From NCBI RefSeq assembly GCF_036347055.1, contig NZ_CP108882.1, positions 1,798,001 through 1,862,000 of the forward strand: a stretch of DNA of 64,000 bases, in the 5' to 3' direction. The notes under the pieces are model-generated. The model was not told the origin of the DNA, did not search any database, and was given only the letters and a program-made list of their open reading frames with translations. Below are positions 40,402-49,078 of this stretch, piece after piece. Numbering within the stretch: position 1 is the first letter of the stretch; each line of letters begins with the position of its first letter. The position numbers and the translations under genes were made by a program. The stretch comes from Streptomyces sp. NBC_00820 (GTDB taxonomy: Bacteria > Actinomycetota > Actinomycetes > Streptomycetales > Streptomycetaceae).

Positions 40402-41943
40402 ATGACTGCTCTCTTCTCCAGGAGCGACACAGGGCGCAAGGGCCTGGTCTCGCTCATCTGTGGTGCGCTGGCCGCCGGGGGGCTCGCAGCCGCCGGCGTC
40501 ACCGCGCTGGAACCCGGGGCGGCCTCCGCCTCCTCCCACCGGGAAGCCCCGCTGATATCGGGGACCCCGCAGTACGACAACACGGACCTGTACGCGTTCG
40601 CCAGCCCGGACAAGCCCGACACGACGACGATCGTCGCCAACTGGATCCCGTTCGAGGAGCCGGCCGGCGGGCCGAACTTCTACACGTTCGCGGACGACGC
40701 CCAGTACGACATCCACATCGACAACAACGGTGACGCGCAGGGCGAGTTGCTCTTCCGGTACACCTTCAGGACCAGGACGAAGAACGGCAACACGTTCCTG
40801 TACAACACCGGTCCGGTCACCAGTCTGGACGACCCCGACCTCAACGTCACGCAGACGTACGACATCGATCTGGTCCGGCTCAGGAACCAGCGGGTGGTGT
40901 CGAAGACGAAGCTCGCGGACGACGTGCCCGTGGCGCCGTCGAACGTCGGCAAGGCCTCCATGCCGGACTACGGCAAGCTGCGCACGCAGGCCGTGTACAA
41001 GACGGCGGGCGGCGCGACGACCTTCGCCGGCCAGGCGGACGACCCCTTCTTCCTCGACCTGCGCGTCTTCGACCTGCTGTACGGCGGCAACCTCACCGAG
41101 GTCGGCCGGGACACGCTCAAGGGCTACAACGTCAACACGATCGCCCTCCAGGTCCCCAACGACCTGATCCGCGAGTCCTCCGGCCAGCCGGTGGTCGGCG
41201 TCTGGTCCACCACGCAGCGCCGCAACGCGCGGGGCGCCTACGCCCAGGTCTCCCGGCTCGGCAACCCGCTCGTCAACGAGGTGGTCAACCCGCAGAAGGA
41301 CAAGGACAGGTTCAACGCGTCCGCGCCCTGGTACGACGCGCAGTTCCTGAAGAACGTCACCAACCCCGAGCTTCCCAAGCTCATCGAGGGCATCTACAAG
41401 ATCAAGGCGCCCGCCGAACCGCGCAACGACCTGGTCGACGTGTTCCTCAAGGGCGTCAAGGGCCTCAACCAGCCGCCGAACGTGCGCCCTTCGGAGGAAC
41501 TGCGCCTGAACACCTCCATCAAGCCGAGCATGCATCCCAAGCGGCTCGGAGTGCTGGACGGTGACAACGCGGGCTTCCCGAACGGCCGTCGGCTCACCGA
41601 CGACGTGGTCGACGAGGCGCTCCAGGTCGTGGAGGGCGAACTGCTCGGCTCCAAGAACGACTTGGGTGACGCCGTGGACAAGAACGACAAGAAGTTCGAG
41701 AAGTACTTCCCGTACGTCGCCGAGCCCACCTCGGGTTCGCGCGGCCCGCTCGCCAAGGGCACGACCTCGGGTGCGGACGTGCGCAGCCAGCTCGGTGACG
41801 CGCTGCAGCCGACCGGCTCCTCGTCCGGCGGCACGGACGACACGATGCTGATCGCCGGCTCGGCCGCCTCGGGCGCCGCCGGGATCCTGCTGATCGGCAC
41901 CGCCCTCGCGTGGTGGCGCCGCCGCATGCAGCGCCCGTACTGA
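40402..41943 (+). CDS. Secreted, membrane-anchored DUF4331 protein
   Basis: A 513-residue protein with an N-terminal signal peptide (LICGALAAGGLAAAGVTA), the DUF4331 start (ASSHREAPLISGTPQYDNTD), and a single C-terminal helix before a basic tail (LIAGSAASGAAGILLIG...WWRRRMQRPY). The family is of unknown biochemical role; members recur beside SigK, TPR and NicO genes in actinobacteria. HREAP and DNTDLYAF are conserved. The protein probably faces outside the membrane. An 11-bp-arm stem-loop follows the gene. Confidence 0.85.
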   Translation: MTALFSRSDTGRKGLVSLICGALAAGGLAAAGVTALEPGAASASSHREAPLISGTPQYDNTDLYAFASPDKPDTTTIVANWIPFEEPAGGPNFYTFADDAQYDIHIDNNGDAQGELLFRYTFRTRTKNGNTFLYNTGPVTSLDDPDLNVTQTYDIDLVRLRNQRVVSKTKLADDVPVAPSNVGKASMPDYGKLRTQAVYKTAGGATTFAGQADDPFFLDLRVFDLLYGGNLTEVGRDTLKGYNVNTIALQVPNDLIRESSGQPVVGVWSTTQRRNARGAYAQVSRLGNPLVNEVVNPQKDKDRFNASAPWYDAQFLKNVTNPELPKLIEGIYKIKAPAEPRNDLVDVFLKGVKGLNQPPNVRPSEELRLNTSIKPSMHPKRLGVLDGDNAGFPNGRRLTDDVVDEALQVVEGELLGSKNDLGDAVDKNDKKFEKYFPYVAEPTSGSRGPLAKGTTSGADVRSQLGDALQPTGSSSGGTDDTMLIAGSAASGAAGILLIGTALAWWRRRMQRPY

Positions 41944-41960
41944 CCCTCACCCCACCGACC

Positions 41961-42001
41961 GGCGCGGCCCGTGACCCCACTCCCCCACGGCGGGCCGCGC
42001 C
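41961..42001 (+). terminator. Stem-loop after the DUF4331 gene
   Basis: ggcgcggcccg (41961-41971) pairs perfectly with cgggccgcgcc (41991-42001). It may end or attenuate transcription before the TPR gene. Confidence 0.65.
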
Positions 42002-42052
42002 TTCCCTTCCGAACACCATCAGGCACTGGCACCAGGCGACCTAGGAGAGGGC

Positions 42053-43663
42053 ATGGCCCCGCGTACGCATGACGAGGAGACGGGCGGGCGCCCCGCCGGG
42101 CGGGACGAGCAGACGGGCCCGCCTGCCGACGGACGGGACGAAGAAGCTCCCGCTCTCGCCGACGCGAGGGACGACGTGGAGACCGTGCCCGGCGACGGGC
42201 GGGACGCGGAGGCCGTGCCCGCCGACGAGCGCGACGCGGAGACTCACGGCCGTACCGACCGGCGCGACGCGGAGACTCACGGCCGTACCGACCGGCGCGA
42301 CGAAGAGGCGAGTGCGTCGCGGCCCGACCGTGCCCGGACGCGTCTGCGGCGTGTCCGGCTGGCGGGCTGTGCCGTCCTGTTGTCCGTCGCCCTGACCGGC
42401 GGGGCGATCGCCTTCGGGGCCGGGCGGGGCGGGACGCCCGTGGCGGCGGCCGCCGCCTCCGGTGCCGTCGATCCGGGCGTGCTGGCCGGCGGCAACCTGG
42501 ACGCGGGCATCGCCGCCCTGCAGACTCATCTCCGCTCTCAGCCGCGGGACTTCGGCGGCTGGTCCACGCTCGGCCTGGCGTACGTCGAGCAGGCGCGGAC
42601 CAAGGGTGATCCTGGCAGGTACCCGCAGGCGGAGAAGGCGCTGAAGCGGTCCCTCGCGTTGGCACCCGGCAACGACCAGGCCCTGGCCGGCCAGGCCGCC
42701 CTCGCCGCCGCCCGCCACGACTTCACGGACGCCCTCACCTACGCGGACCGGGCGCTGGAACAGAATCCGTACAGCGAACGAGCGCTGTGCTCCCGGATCG
42801 ACGCACTCGTCGAACTCGGCCGGTACGCCGAGGCGTCCAAGGCGGCCGAGACCGCCGACACACGCAGGCCGGGCGTACCGGTCTTCACGCGGTACGCGTA
42901 CGTGCGCGAACTGCGCGGCGACGTGACCACGGCACGGCGGGTGCTCGAACAGGCACTCGCCGGGGCCGCCACACCCGGCGATGTCACGTACGTGGCCGCA
43001 CAGCTCGGCCAACTCGCCTGGAACCAGGGCGACTACAAGTCCGCCCTCACGTTCTACGCGCGCGCCCTGGCCGCCGACGACAGTTACCTGCCCGCGCTCG
43101 AAGGACGAGCCCGCGCACAGGCGGCGAGCGGCCGGCGGGCGGAGGCGGTCAAGGGCATGGAGGCGGTGGTCTCGCGCGCTCCGCTGCCCGGCCCGCTCGT
43201 CGAGCTGGGCGAGCTGTACGAGGCCAGAGACGCGGCGGGCGACCCGACCCGGGCCCGCGAGCAGTACGCGCTGGTCGACGCGTGGATCGCACTGGCCCGC
43301 GCCAACGGCGTCGACGCCGACCTCGACACCGCGCTGGCCGCCGCCGACCACGGCGACAAGGCGTCCGCCCTGCGCGCGGCCCGGGCCGAGTGGGCCCGCC
43401 GCCACACCGTGCACACCGCGGACGCACTCGCCTGGGCGCTGCACGTCAACGGCCTTGACCGGGAGGCCCTCCCGCACGCCCGGCAGGCCACGGCGACCGG
43501 CTACCGCAACGCCGCCTTCCTCTTCCACCGGGGCATGATCGAGCTGGCGACCGGCCACGCGAAGGACGGCCGTGCCTCCCTGCGGGCGGCTCTGAAGCTG
43601 AACCCCGGTTTCTCCCCGCTGGGTGCCGCCGCGGCCCGTGAGGCACTGGGGGCCGCGAAGTGA
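42053..43663 (+). CDS. Membrane-anchored TPR-repeat protein
   Basis: A 536-residue protein. The N-terminal ~100 residues are hydrophilic and cytoplasmic, with two tandem copies of an ETHGRTDRRDA unit. One transmembrane helix follows (LAGCAVLLSVALTGGAIAFGA). The rest is tetratricopeptide repeats: GWSTLGLAYVEQAR, ALAGQAALAAARHDFTDALT, ALCSRIDALVELGRYAEASK and others, ending in an RAALKLNPGF unit. TPRs would scaffold extracytoplasmic partners. TAGGAGAGG precedes ATG 42053. The stop overlaps the next gene's GTG (GTGA), tying it to the NicO transporter. Confidence 0.85.
   Translation: MAPRTHDEETGGRPAGRDEQTGPPADGRDEEAPALADARDDVETVPGDGRDAEAVPADERDAETHGRTDRRDAETHGRTDRRDEEASASRPDRARTRLRRVRLAGCAVLLSVALTGGAIAFGAGRGGTPVAAAAASGAVDPGVLAGGNLDAGIAALQTHLRSQPRDFGGWSTLGLAYVEQARTKGDPGRYPQAEKALKRSLALAPGNDQALAGQAALAAARHDFTDALTYADRALEQNPYSERALCSRIDALVELGRYAEASKAAETADTRRPGVPVFTRYAYVRELRGDVTTARRVLEQALAGAATPGDVTYVAAQLGQLAWNQGDYKSALTFYARALAADDSYLPALEGRARAQAASGRRAEAVKGMEAVVSRAPLPGPLVELGELYEARDAAGDPTRAREQYALVDAWIALARANGVDADLDTALAAADHGDKASALRAARAEWARRHTVHTADALAWALHVNGLDREALPHARQATATGYRNAAFLFHRGMIELATGHAKDGRASLRAALKLNPGFSPLGAAAAREALGAAK
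42229..42294. repeat. 33-bp tandem repeat within the TPR gene
   Basis: Two identical 33-bp copies (42229-42261, 42262-42294) followed by a partial third. They encode the 11-residue unit in the N-terminal tail. Confidence 0.85.
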
Positions 43664-45369
43664 ACCTCCGCCGCCCGCTCGCCGGCGCCGCGGCCGTCCT
43701 TTCGGCCGCCTGCGCCCTCGCGCTCGGCCCCGCCCCGGCCGCGAGCGCGCACCCGCTCGGCAACTTCACCGTCAACCGGTACGACGGTCTCGTCGCCGCC
43801 CCGGGTCTGCTCCGCGTCGACCATGTGGAGGACCTGGCCGAGATCCCGGCGACCCAGGCCAAGCCCGACATCGAACGGCTCGGCATCGCCGAGTGGGCCC
43901 GCAGGCGCTGCGCGACGGCAGCCCGGGACAGTGCACTCACCGTCGACGGCCGCGCCGTCCCGCTCACCGCCGGGTCCGCCACGGCACACCTGCGTCCCGG
44001 GCAGGCCGGACTGGACACGCTTCGCGTGGAGTGCGCCGAGACGGCACGCCTGCCCAAGGGCGCTCATGTCACCCTCGGCTTCCACAGCGCGGGCGCGTCC
44101 TCCGGTCCCGGCTGGCGGGAGATCACCGCGCGGGGCGACCGGATGACGCTGACGGCGTCCGACGTGCCCAAGAGGTCGGCCTCCCACCGGCTCACCGTCT
44201 ACCCCAAGGAGCTGCTCTCCTCCCCCGCCGACACCTCCACCGCCCGGCTGCGGGTGCGCGCCGGCGGCCCCGCCCTGGCGGCGGAACACCAGGACGCCCC
44301 CGCCGCCTCGGTGCTGCCCCGGGGCGCCGACCGCTGGACCCAGGCCCTGAACGACCTGGTCGCCCGTCACGACCTCACCTTCGCCTTCGCCGCCCTCGCG
44401 CTGCTCATCGCCGTCGGGCTCGGCGCGCTGCACGCCCTCGCACCGGGCCACGGCAAGACCCTGATGGCCGCGACGGCGGCCGCGCGCGGCGGCCGGGCCC
44501 GCCTGGGGGACGTGCTCCCCCTCGCGGCCTCGGTCACCGTGACCCACACCCTCGGCGTGATCACCCTGGGCCTGCTGGTCACCGCCGGTTCCGCCGCCAC
44601 GCCCTCGGTGATCGCCTGGCTGGGCATCGCCAGCGGCGCCATGGTCCTCACGGCGGGCGCGAACCTCGTACGCCGGGCATGGCGCAACAGGACACACGGA
44701 CACGAAAGCAGCCACGCCCACGGACACGGGCACGGACACACCCATCCGCACCCGCACACCCACGACCGCGCGCACGAGCACGAGCACGAGCACGCACGCT
44801 CACACGCGCGTGAACACACGCACGAGCACGCGGAAAAGCGCCCGTTGGCCCTGGCGGCCGCCCTCCCCGGCACCCCGTCGGCGCACCACACCCCCGAACT
44901 CCACCACCACGAACACGAACACGGACGGGAACACGGACAGGAACCGGAGCACGACCACGACCACGCCCTGGCCCACTCCCCCTCCCACACCCACGGCGGC
45001 CACACGCACACCCACTCCACCGCTCCCACCCTCCGCGGCACGATCCTGCTCGGGTTCGCCGGTGGTCTCGTGCCCAGCCCCTCCGCGGTGGTGGTGCTGG
45101 TCGGGGCCGCGGCGCTCGGGCAGGCGTGGTTCGGGCTGCTGCTGGTCGTGGCGTACGGCGTCGGGCTCGCGCTGACGCTGACGGCGGCCGGGTTCGCCGT
45201 CGTACGGCTGGGCTCGGGGGTCGGCCGGCTGCTGGACCGGCGCCCCCGCTGGACCACCCACCCGGTCGCCGCCCTGGCACGCCGGACCCTGCCGCTCGCG
45301 TCCGCGCTGGTCGTCGTGGCCCTCGGTGCCGGATTGGTGCTCAGGGGGGCCGCATCCGCGCTCGGCTGA
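43660..45369 (+). CDS. NicO/HoxN-like metal transporter with histidine-rich loop
   Basis: A 569-residue protein. A signal peptide (LSAACALALGPAPAASA) precedes HPLGNFTVNRY, a typical start for the extracytoplasmic domain of this family. After about 240 residues come six helices of the NicO/UreH type; HALAPGHGKTLMAATAA and FAGGLVPSPSAVVVLVGA are the conserved motifs. Between helices 3 and 4 is an insertion of about 110 residues (346-455) with some 36 histidines in HxHxH arrays. The family moves Ni2+ or Co2+. The GTG start overlaps the TPR stop by 4 bp. No urease, hydrogenase or cobalamin gene is adjacent. Confidence 0.85.
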   Translation: MNLRRPLAGAAAVLSAACALALGPAPAASAHPLGNFTVNRYDGLVAAPGLLRVDHVEDLAEIPATQAKPDIERLGIAEWARRRCATAARDSALTVDGRAVPLTAGSATAHLRPGQAGLDTLRVECAETARLPKGAHVTLGFHSAGASSGPGWREITARGDRMTLTASDVPKRSASHRLTVYPKELLSSPADTSTARLRVRAGGPALAAEHQDAPAASVLPRGADRWTQALNDLVARHDLTFAFAALALLIAVGLGALHALAPGHGKTLMAATAAARGGRARLGDVLPLAASVTVTHTLGVITLGLLVTAGSAATPSVIAWLGIASGAMVLTAGANLVRRAWRNRTHGHESSHAHGHGHGHTHPHPHTHDRAHEHEHEHARSHAREHTHEHAEKRPLALAAALPGTPSAHHTPELHHHEHEHGREHGQEPEHDHDHALAHSPSHTHGGHTHTHSTAPTLRGTILLGFAGGLVPSPSAVVVLVGAAALGQAWFGLLLVVAYGVGLALTLTAAGFAVVRLGSGVGRLLDRRPRWTTHPVAALARRTLPLASALVVVALGAGLVLRGAASALG

Positions 45370-45378
45370 GCTACTTTT

Positions 45379-47064
45379 GTGGAGGAATCGCGTGAGATGC
45401 CGTGGGGGGCGCTCGTGTCCGAAGATCCGGGCCGTGAACGTGTGATCGCGGGACGCTACCGTCTGCTGTCCCCGCTGGGCGAGGGCGGCATGGGCACGGT
45501 GTGGCGCGCCCGCGACGAGGTACTGCACCGCGAGGTGGCGGTGAAGGAGGTACGGGCCCCCGCGGGGCTGCCCGCGGCGGACGTCGAGCGGATGTACGCC
45601 CGACTGGAGCGCGAGGCGTGGGCGGCGGCCCGCGTCGCCAACCGCAACGTCGTCACGGTGTACGACGTGGCGATGGAGGGCGGCCGTCCCTGGATCGTGA
45701 TGGAGCTGGTGCGCGGGCTGTCCCTCGCCGACCAGCTGGACGCCGAGGGGCCGTTGTCGCCGCAGCGGGCCGCGCAGATCGGCGCCGAGGTGCTGGCCGC
45801 GCTGCGCGCCGCGCACGCCGTCGGGGTGCTGCACCGGGACGTGAAGCCCGCCAACGTGCTGCTGGCCAACGACGGCAGGGTGGTGCTGACCGACTTCGGG
45901 ATCGCCACGGTGGAGGGCAGCTCCGCCCTGACGATGACCGGAGAGGTGATCGGGTCGCCCGAATTCCTCGCGCCGGAGCGGGCGTTGGGGCGCATCCCGG
46001 GCCCGGAGTCGGACCTGTGGTCGCTGGGCGTGCTGCTGTACGCGGCCGTCGAGGGCAACTCCCCGTTCCAGTACGACACTCCGCTGAGCACCCTGCGTGC
46101 CGTGGTGGAGGACGAGTTGCCGCCGCCGCGCCGGGCCGGACCGCTCGCTCCCGTCGTCGAGGGGCTGTTGCGCAAGGACCCCGCCGAGCGGCTGTCCGCC
46201 GGGCGGGCCGAGCAGGATCTGCGGCTGGTCGCGGCGGGCGGCACACCCCTCGCGGACACGGTGCCCTTCTCACCGCCGTCGCCCCGGTCGCCGTATCCGC
46301 CGACGGTCGCGGCTCAGCCCCGACGGCCGTCTCCCACACCGCCGATGCCGGTACCCCTCGGACACCCGGATCCCCGGACGACGGGCGAAGGCGCGGCCGA
46401 GCACACCACCGGGGCCGGGACCTCCGGACCGGGCGGCGGCCGGCGGGCGGGGGCGGTGCTGGTCGCGGGGCTGCTCGCGGTCGCGCTCGCGCTGGCCGGG
46501 CTGACGTACGCGCTTCTCCACCAGGGCGGCGGTGGTGCCGAGGGGAACGGCGGGGCGGGCGCGAGCCGGACGGGGACCGCCACGGCGCACTCCTCCGCCA
46601 CGGGCTCCGGCACGGACGCGGACACCGGGGCGCCCCCGCCGGCGAGGACGACCTCTGCCGCGAGCAGTCAGCCCGCCCAGTCCGTGCACGTCACCGTGGT
46701 CGGGGAGCACACGCGGTACGACGGGACCTGTCCGCCGCCGGCCGCGCAGGCGCCCGCCTTCACGGCGACGTTCACGGTGGGGCGGCTGCCGGCCACGGTG
46801 GAGTACCGGTGGGTGCTGGCACACGGGTCGTTCGCCGAAGCGGGCTGGAGGACGCTGTCGTTCCCGGCGGACGGCGAGCGGACGAAGCAGGTGCGGGTGA
46901 CGGTGACCGCCTACTCCGACAGCGGGACGATCGAGAACGAGATCGCGGTGGAGGTGCGTTCTCCCGTGCGGACCACGTCCGGCTCCGTGCCGTTCTCGGT
47001 CGGTTGCGCGACGACGGAGACCCCGTCGGACGGGGCCTCCGCTTCCTCTTCCGGCTCACCCTGA
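45379..47064 (+). CDS. Serine/threonine protein kinase, membrane-anchored
   Basis: A 561-residue protein. The kinase domain (about 25-285) has GEGGMG at 34-39, Lys56 in AVKE, HRDVKPANVL, DFG, and the SPEFLAPER activation segment. A Pro-rich juxtamembrane region leads to one helix (LVAGLLAVALALAGLTYALL). The external part is a Ser/Thr/Gly linker, then a small beta domain with a likely disulfide (DGTCPPP...FSVGC) and no PASTA repeats. Starts: GTG 45379 or ATG 45397; the former is within leaderless range of TACTTT. Only 9 bp separate it from the NicO gene. Confidence 0.85.
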   Translation: MEESREMPWGALVSEDPGRERVIAGRYRLLSPLGEGGMGTVWRARDEVLHREVAVKEVRAPAGLPAADVERMYARLEREAWAAARVANRNVVTVYDVAMEGGRPWIVMELVRGLSLADQLDAEGPLSPQRAAQIGAEVLAALRAAHAVGVLHRDVKPANVLLANDGRVVLTDFGIATVEGSSALTMTGEVIGSPEFLAPERALGRIPGPESDLWSLGVLLYAAVEGNSPFQYDTPLSTLRAVVEDELPPPRRAGPLAPVVEGLLRKDPAERLSAGRAEQDLRLVAAGGTPLADTVPFSPPSPRSPYPPTVAAQPRRPSPTPPMPVPLGHPDPRTTGEGAAEHTTGAGTSGPGGGRRAGAVLVAGLLAVALALAGLTYALLHQGGGGAEGNGGAGASRTGTATAHSSATGSGTDADTGAPPPARTTSAASSQPAQSVHVTVVGEHTRYDGTCPPPAAQAPAFTATFTVGRLPATVEYRWVLAHGSFAEAGWRTLSFPADGERTKQVRVTVTAYSDSGTIENEIAVEVRSPVRTTSGSVPFSVGCATTETPSDGASASSSGSP

Positions 47065-47133
47065 CCGTCACCCGGACGGGCTCGCCGTGTTCACCCGGAC
47101 GGGCTCACCCCGTCGGGCAGTGCGGTCCACCTC

Positions 47134-47943
47134 TCAGGAGGCGGCGTTCGTGAGCACCGGCAGGTAGCCGCCGGACTGGCCGGCCGACGTCGGGTGGTAC
47201 GACTCGCCGATGTCGAGCCAGTCGACGCTGTGCAGCCAGGAGTTGCTGGAGCAGATCTGGTGACCGGAGAACGTGGGGCCGACGTCACCGAAGATGAAGC
47301 CGTGGGCCTGGGCGCGACCCTGGATCACGCTGTCCATGTAGGCGGACGCGTCGTTGATCGCCGACCGCTTGGTCTCGGAGAGGCCGAGGCAGCTCTGGCC
47401 GAGCAGATAGAAGACGGGGTAGCCGAGCACGACCACCCGGGCGGACGGGGCCTTGGCGTGGATGGTGTTGTAGAGGTTGTCGAGCTTGCCGGGGAGCGTG
47501 GAGCCGACGTACGCCCGGGCCGTGTTGATCCGGCTCAGGCAGGAGCTGTCGGACTGGATGACGCAGGACGTCATGACGTCGGCGAAGCCGGCGTCGTTGC
47601 CGCCGATGCTGATGGACACCAGGCCGGTGGAGGAGTTGAGCGAGCCGAGCTGGTTGGCGAGCACGTCGTCCGTCGTGGCGCCCGAGCAGGCGTTGAAGGC
47701 GAACGAGGACGGGCTGTGCGCGGCGTTCCACAGGTACGGGTACGCCAGGGTGCTCCGGTCACAGCTGCCGCTCGAGCTGATGTAGCTGCCCGATCCGACA
47801 CCGGAGGAGTAGGAGTCGCCAAGCGCCACGTAGCCGCCGGTCACGGCCGTGGTGGACGCCTGCGCCGATGCGGCCCCGCTGATCGCGAGGCCGGTGGCGA
47901 GGAGGAGCGAGGTCACGTATGCCGTAATTCGGGAACGTCTCAT
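47134..47943 (-). CDS. Secreted SGNH/GDSL lipase-esterase
   Basis: A 269-residue secreted hydrolase. The signal peptide is SLLLATGLAISGAASAQA. The GDS motif is VALGDSYSSGVG with Ser44 as nucleophile; block III is ISIGGNDAG; the C-terminal ESYHPTSAG supplies His250. Several paired cysteines (CDRS, FNACSG, TSCV, SSCLS, QSCLG, QICSS) imply disulfides, as in Streptomyces GDSL lipases from S. rimosus and S. coelicolor. GGGAGG at ideal spacing supports ATG 47943. It is a lone gene, convergent with the kinase. Confidence 0.9.
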   Translation of the reverse strand: MRRSRITAYVTSLLLATGLAISGAASAQASTTAVTGGYVALGDSYSSGVGSGSYISSSGSCDRSTLAYPYLWNAAHSPSSFAFNACSGATTDDVLANQLGSLNSSTGLVSISIGGNDAGFADVMTSCVIQSDSSCLSRINTARAYVGSTLPGKLDNLYNTIHAKAPSARVVVLGYPVFYLLGQSCLGLSETKRSAINDASAYMDSVIQGRAQAHGFIFGDVGPTFSGHQICSSNSWLHSVDWLDIGESYHPTSAGQSGGYLPVLTNAAS

Positions 47944-48250
47944 GGAACCTCCCTTTAGCAGGATCTCTGCGTCAACTTTGGTAACAGCTACGCGCGTTGA
48001 CGGGGCGTGTCCATGTCAAGACTTTTTGAATCCGGAGTGCACCCTGACAGAACCCGACCAGGATGTTCATTACCCCAACTATTGCGTGTGCATGTCAGTC
48101 TTGTTGCGCGTGTGTCAACTCCCGTGTCCCCAGGGCCCCTTCCGGGCGCGGAGAACACATGTCCACGGCAGAAGGGCCGTCTTGACGGCCCGTGCGCGGG
48201 TGGGCCACATTGAAGCCCGGCATCCGGCGCGTCGGGGGGCAAAGTCGCCA
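47944..48250. other. Divergent promoter region, no gene
   Basis: This 307-bp region is relatively AT-rich and lies between the GDSL lipase and the membrane protein gene. CGTCAAC (47970-47976) and GTTGACG (47996-48002) form a perfect dyad with a 19-bp spacer. A short gggccgtc/gacggccc palindrome sits near 48174. No ORF with coding bias was seen. Confidence 0.5.
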
Positions 48251-48685
48251 ATGCAGACCTTACGTATCAAGACACCTTCACGAGACGGCGCCGACGACGA
48301 CGCCGGGCGAGTGCGGCCGGGTCCGGGGAGGAACCTGTCACCGCTGCTCGCGGGGGCCGCGACGGCCGTCGGCGCAGCCGGTGCGCTGCTCGCGCTCACC
48401 GACTCCGACTGGCCGCTGCGCGGTCCGTTCGCCCTGTTCTTCCTGCTCGCCACGCCGGCGGTCGCGATCGCCGCGGCCCTGCGCGGACTGGATCCGTTCG
48501 GTCGGGCGGTCGGCGCACTTGCGGGCGCGGTCGCCCTGGACATGCTGGTCGCCCAGGGCATGCTGGCCGTGCACCGCTGGTCGGTCCGCGGCGGAGTGCT
48601 CGCGGTGACCGTGCTCAGCCTGCTCCTGCTCGCCGGCTTCCTCGCGCGGGGGAAATTCAGTTCGAAGAAACACCCGCAAGAGTGA
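48251..48685 (+). CDS. Small multi-pass membrane protein of unknown function
   Basis: A 144-residue protein with an Arg/Asp-rich N-terminus and four hydrophobic segments (LLAGAATAVGAAGALLALT; FALFFLLATPAVAIAAAL; AVGALAGAVALDMLVAQGML; VLAVTVLSLLLLAGFLA), ending in a Lys-rich tail. The ATG at 48251 is chosen at the natural edge of the N-terminal region; the longer frame upstream is improbable. No family is recognised. It precedes the glycan operon on the same strand, but 393 bp separate them, so a shared role is only possible. Confidence 0.6.
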   Translation: MQTLRIKTPSRDGADDDAGRVRPGPGRNLSPLLAGAATAVGAAGALLALTDSDWPLRGPFALFFLLATPAVAIAAALRGLDPFGRAVGALAGAVALDMLVAQGMLAVHRWSVRGGVLAVTVLSLLLLAGFLARGKFSSKKHPQE

Positions 48686-49078
48686 AGAACCCAGGCCAAA
48701 GTTGTGTAACGGCCAAACCAACAAAATCGTGAGACCCGTTCCAGGTCTTGCCATTCTGCTTCAATCGTCAATACCGTCGTACATCTCACCCGCATCGGTC
48801 CGTCAGCACACGGTTCAGGGGAGGGCTCAGGGCCGTGACGTTCCGGCGCGGGGCGCGGTAGGGGGGTGCCGTGCTCGGTGACCGCACCATGTGACCGAGC
48901 CGTGCCGCGCGACCGGCTGCCTTCTTTTCCCGGCAGCCCGGCCAGCTTTGCCAGCTCGTCCTCGGGTACGGAGAGCGATCCGCCGCGCCCAGGACGAGAA
49001 CCCCCCTTTCGAACCGGACACATAGCCGGGCCGCCCAGGGGCGGGCGGTCCACCGGACGAGAGGGACCGACCACAGTC
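48686..49078 (+). promoter_or_regulatory. Long leader and promoter region of the glycan operon
   Basis: No gene is seen in this gap. A promoter-like pair TTGCCA (48748-48753) and TACCGT (48772-48777) with 18-bp spacing lies in the AT-richest part. If used, the transcript has a leader of nearly 300 nt before ATG 49079, room for regulation. No terminator or riboswitch was recognised. Confidence 0.45.

Noticed and set aside
43660..45369. Member of a urease, hydrogenase or cobalamin operon
   Set aside because: None of the expected partner genes is adjacent; the neighbours are TPR and DUF4331 genes.
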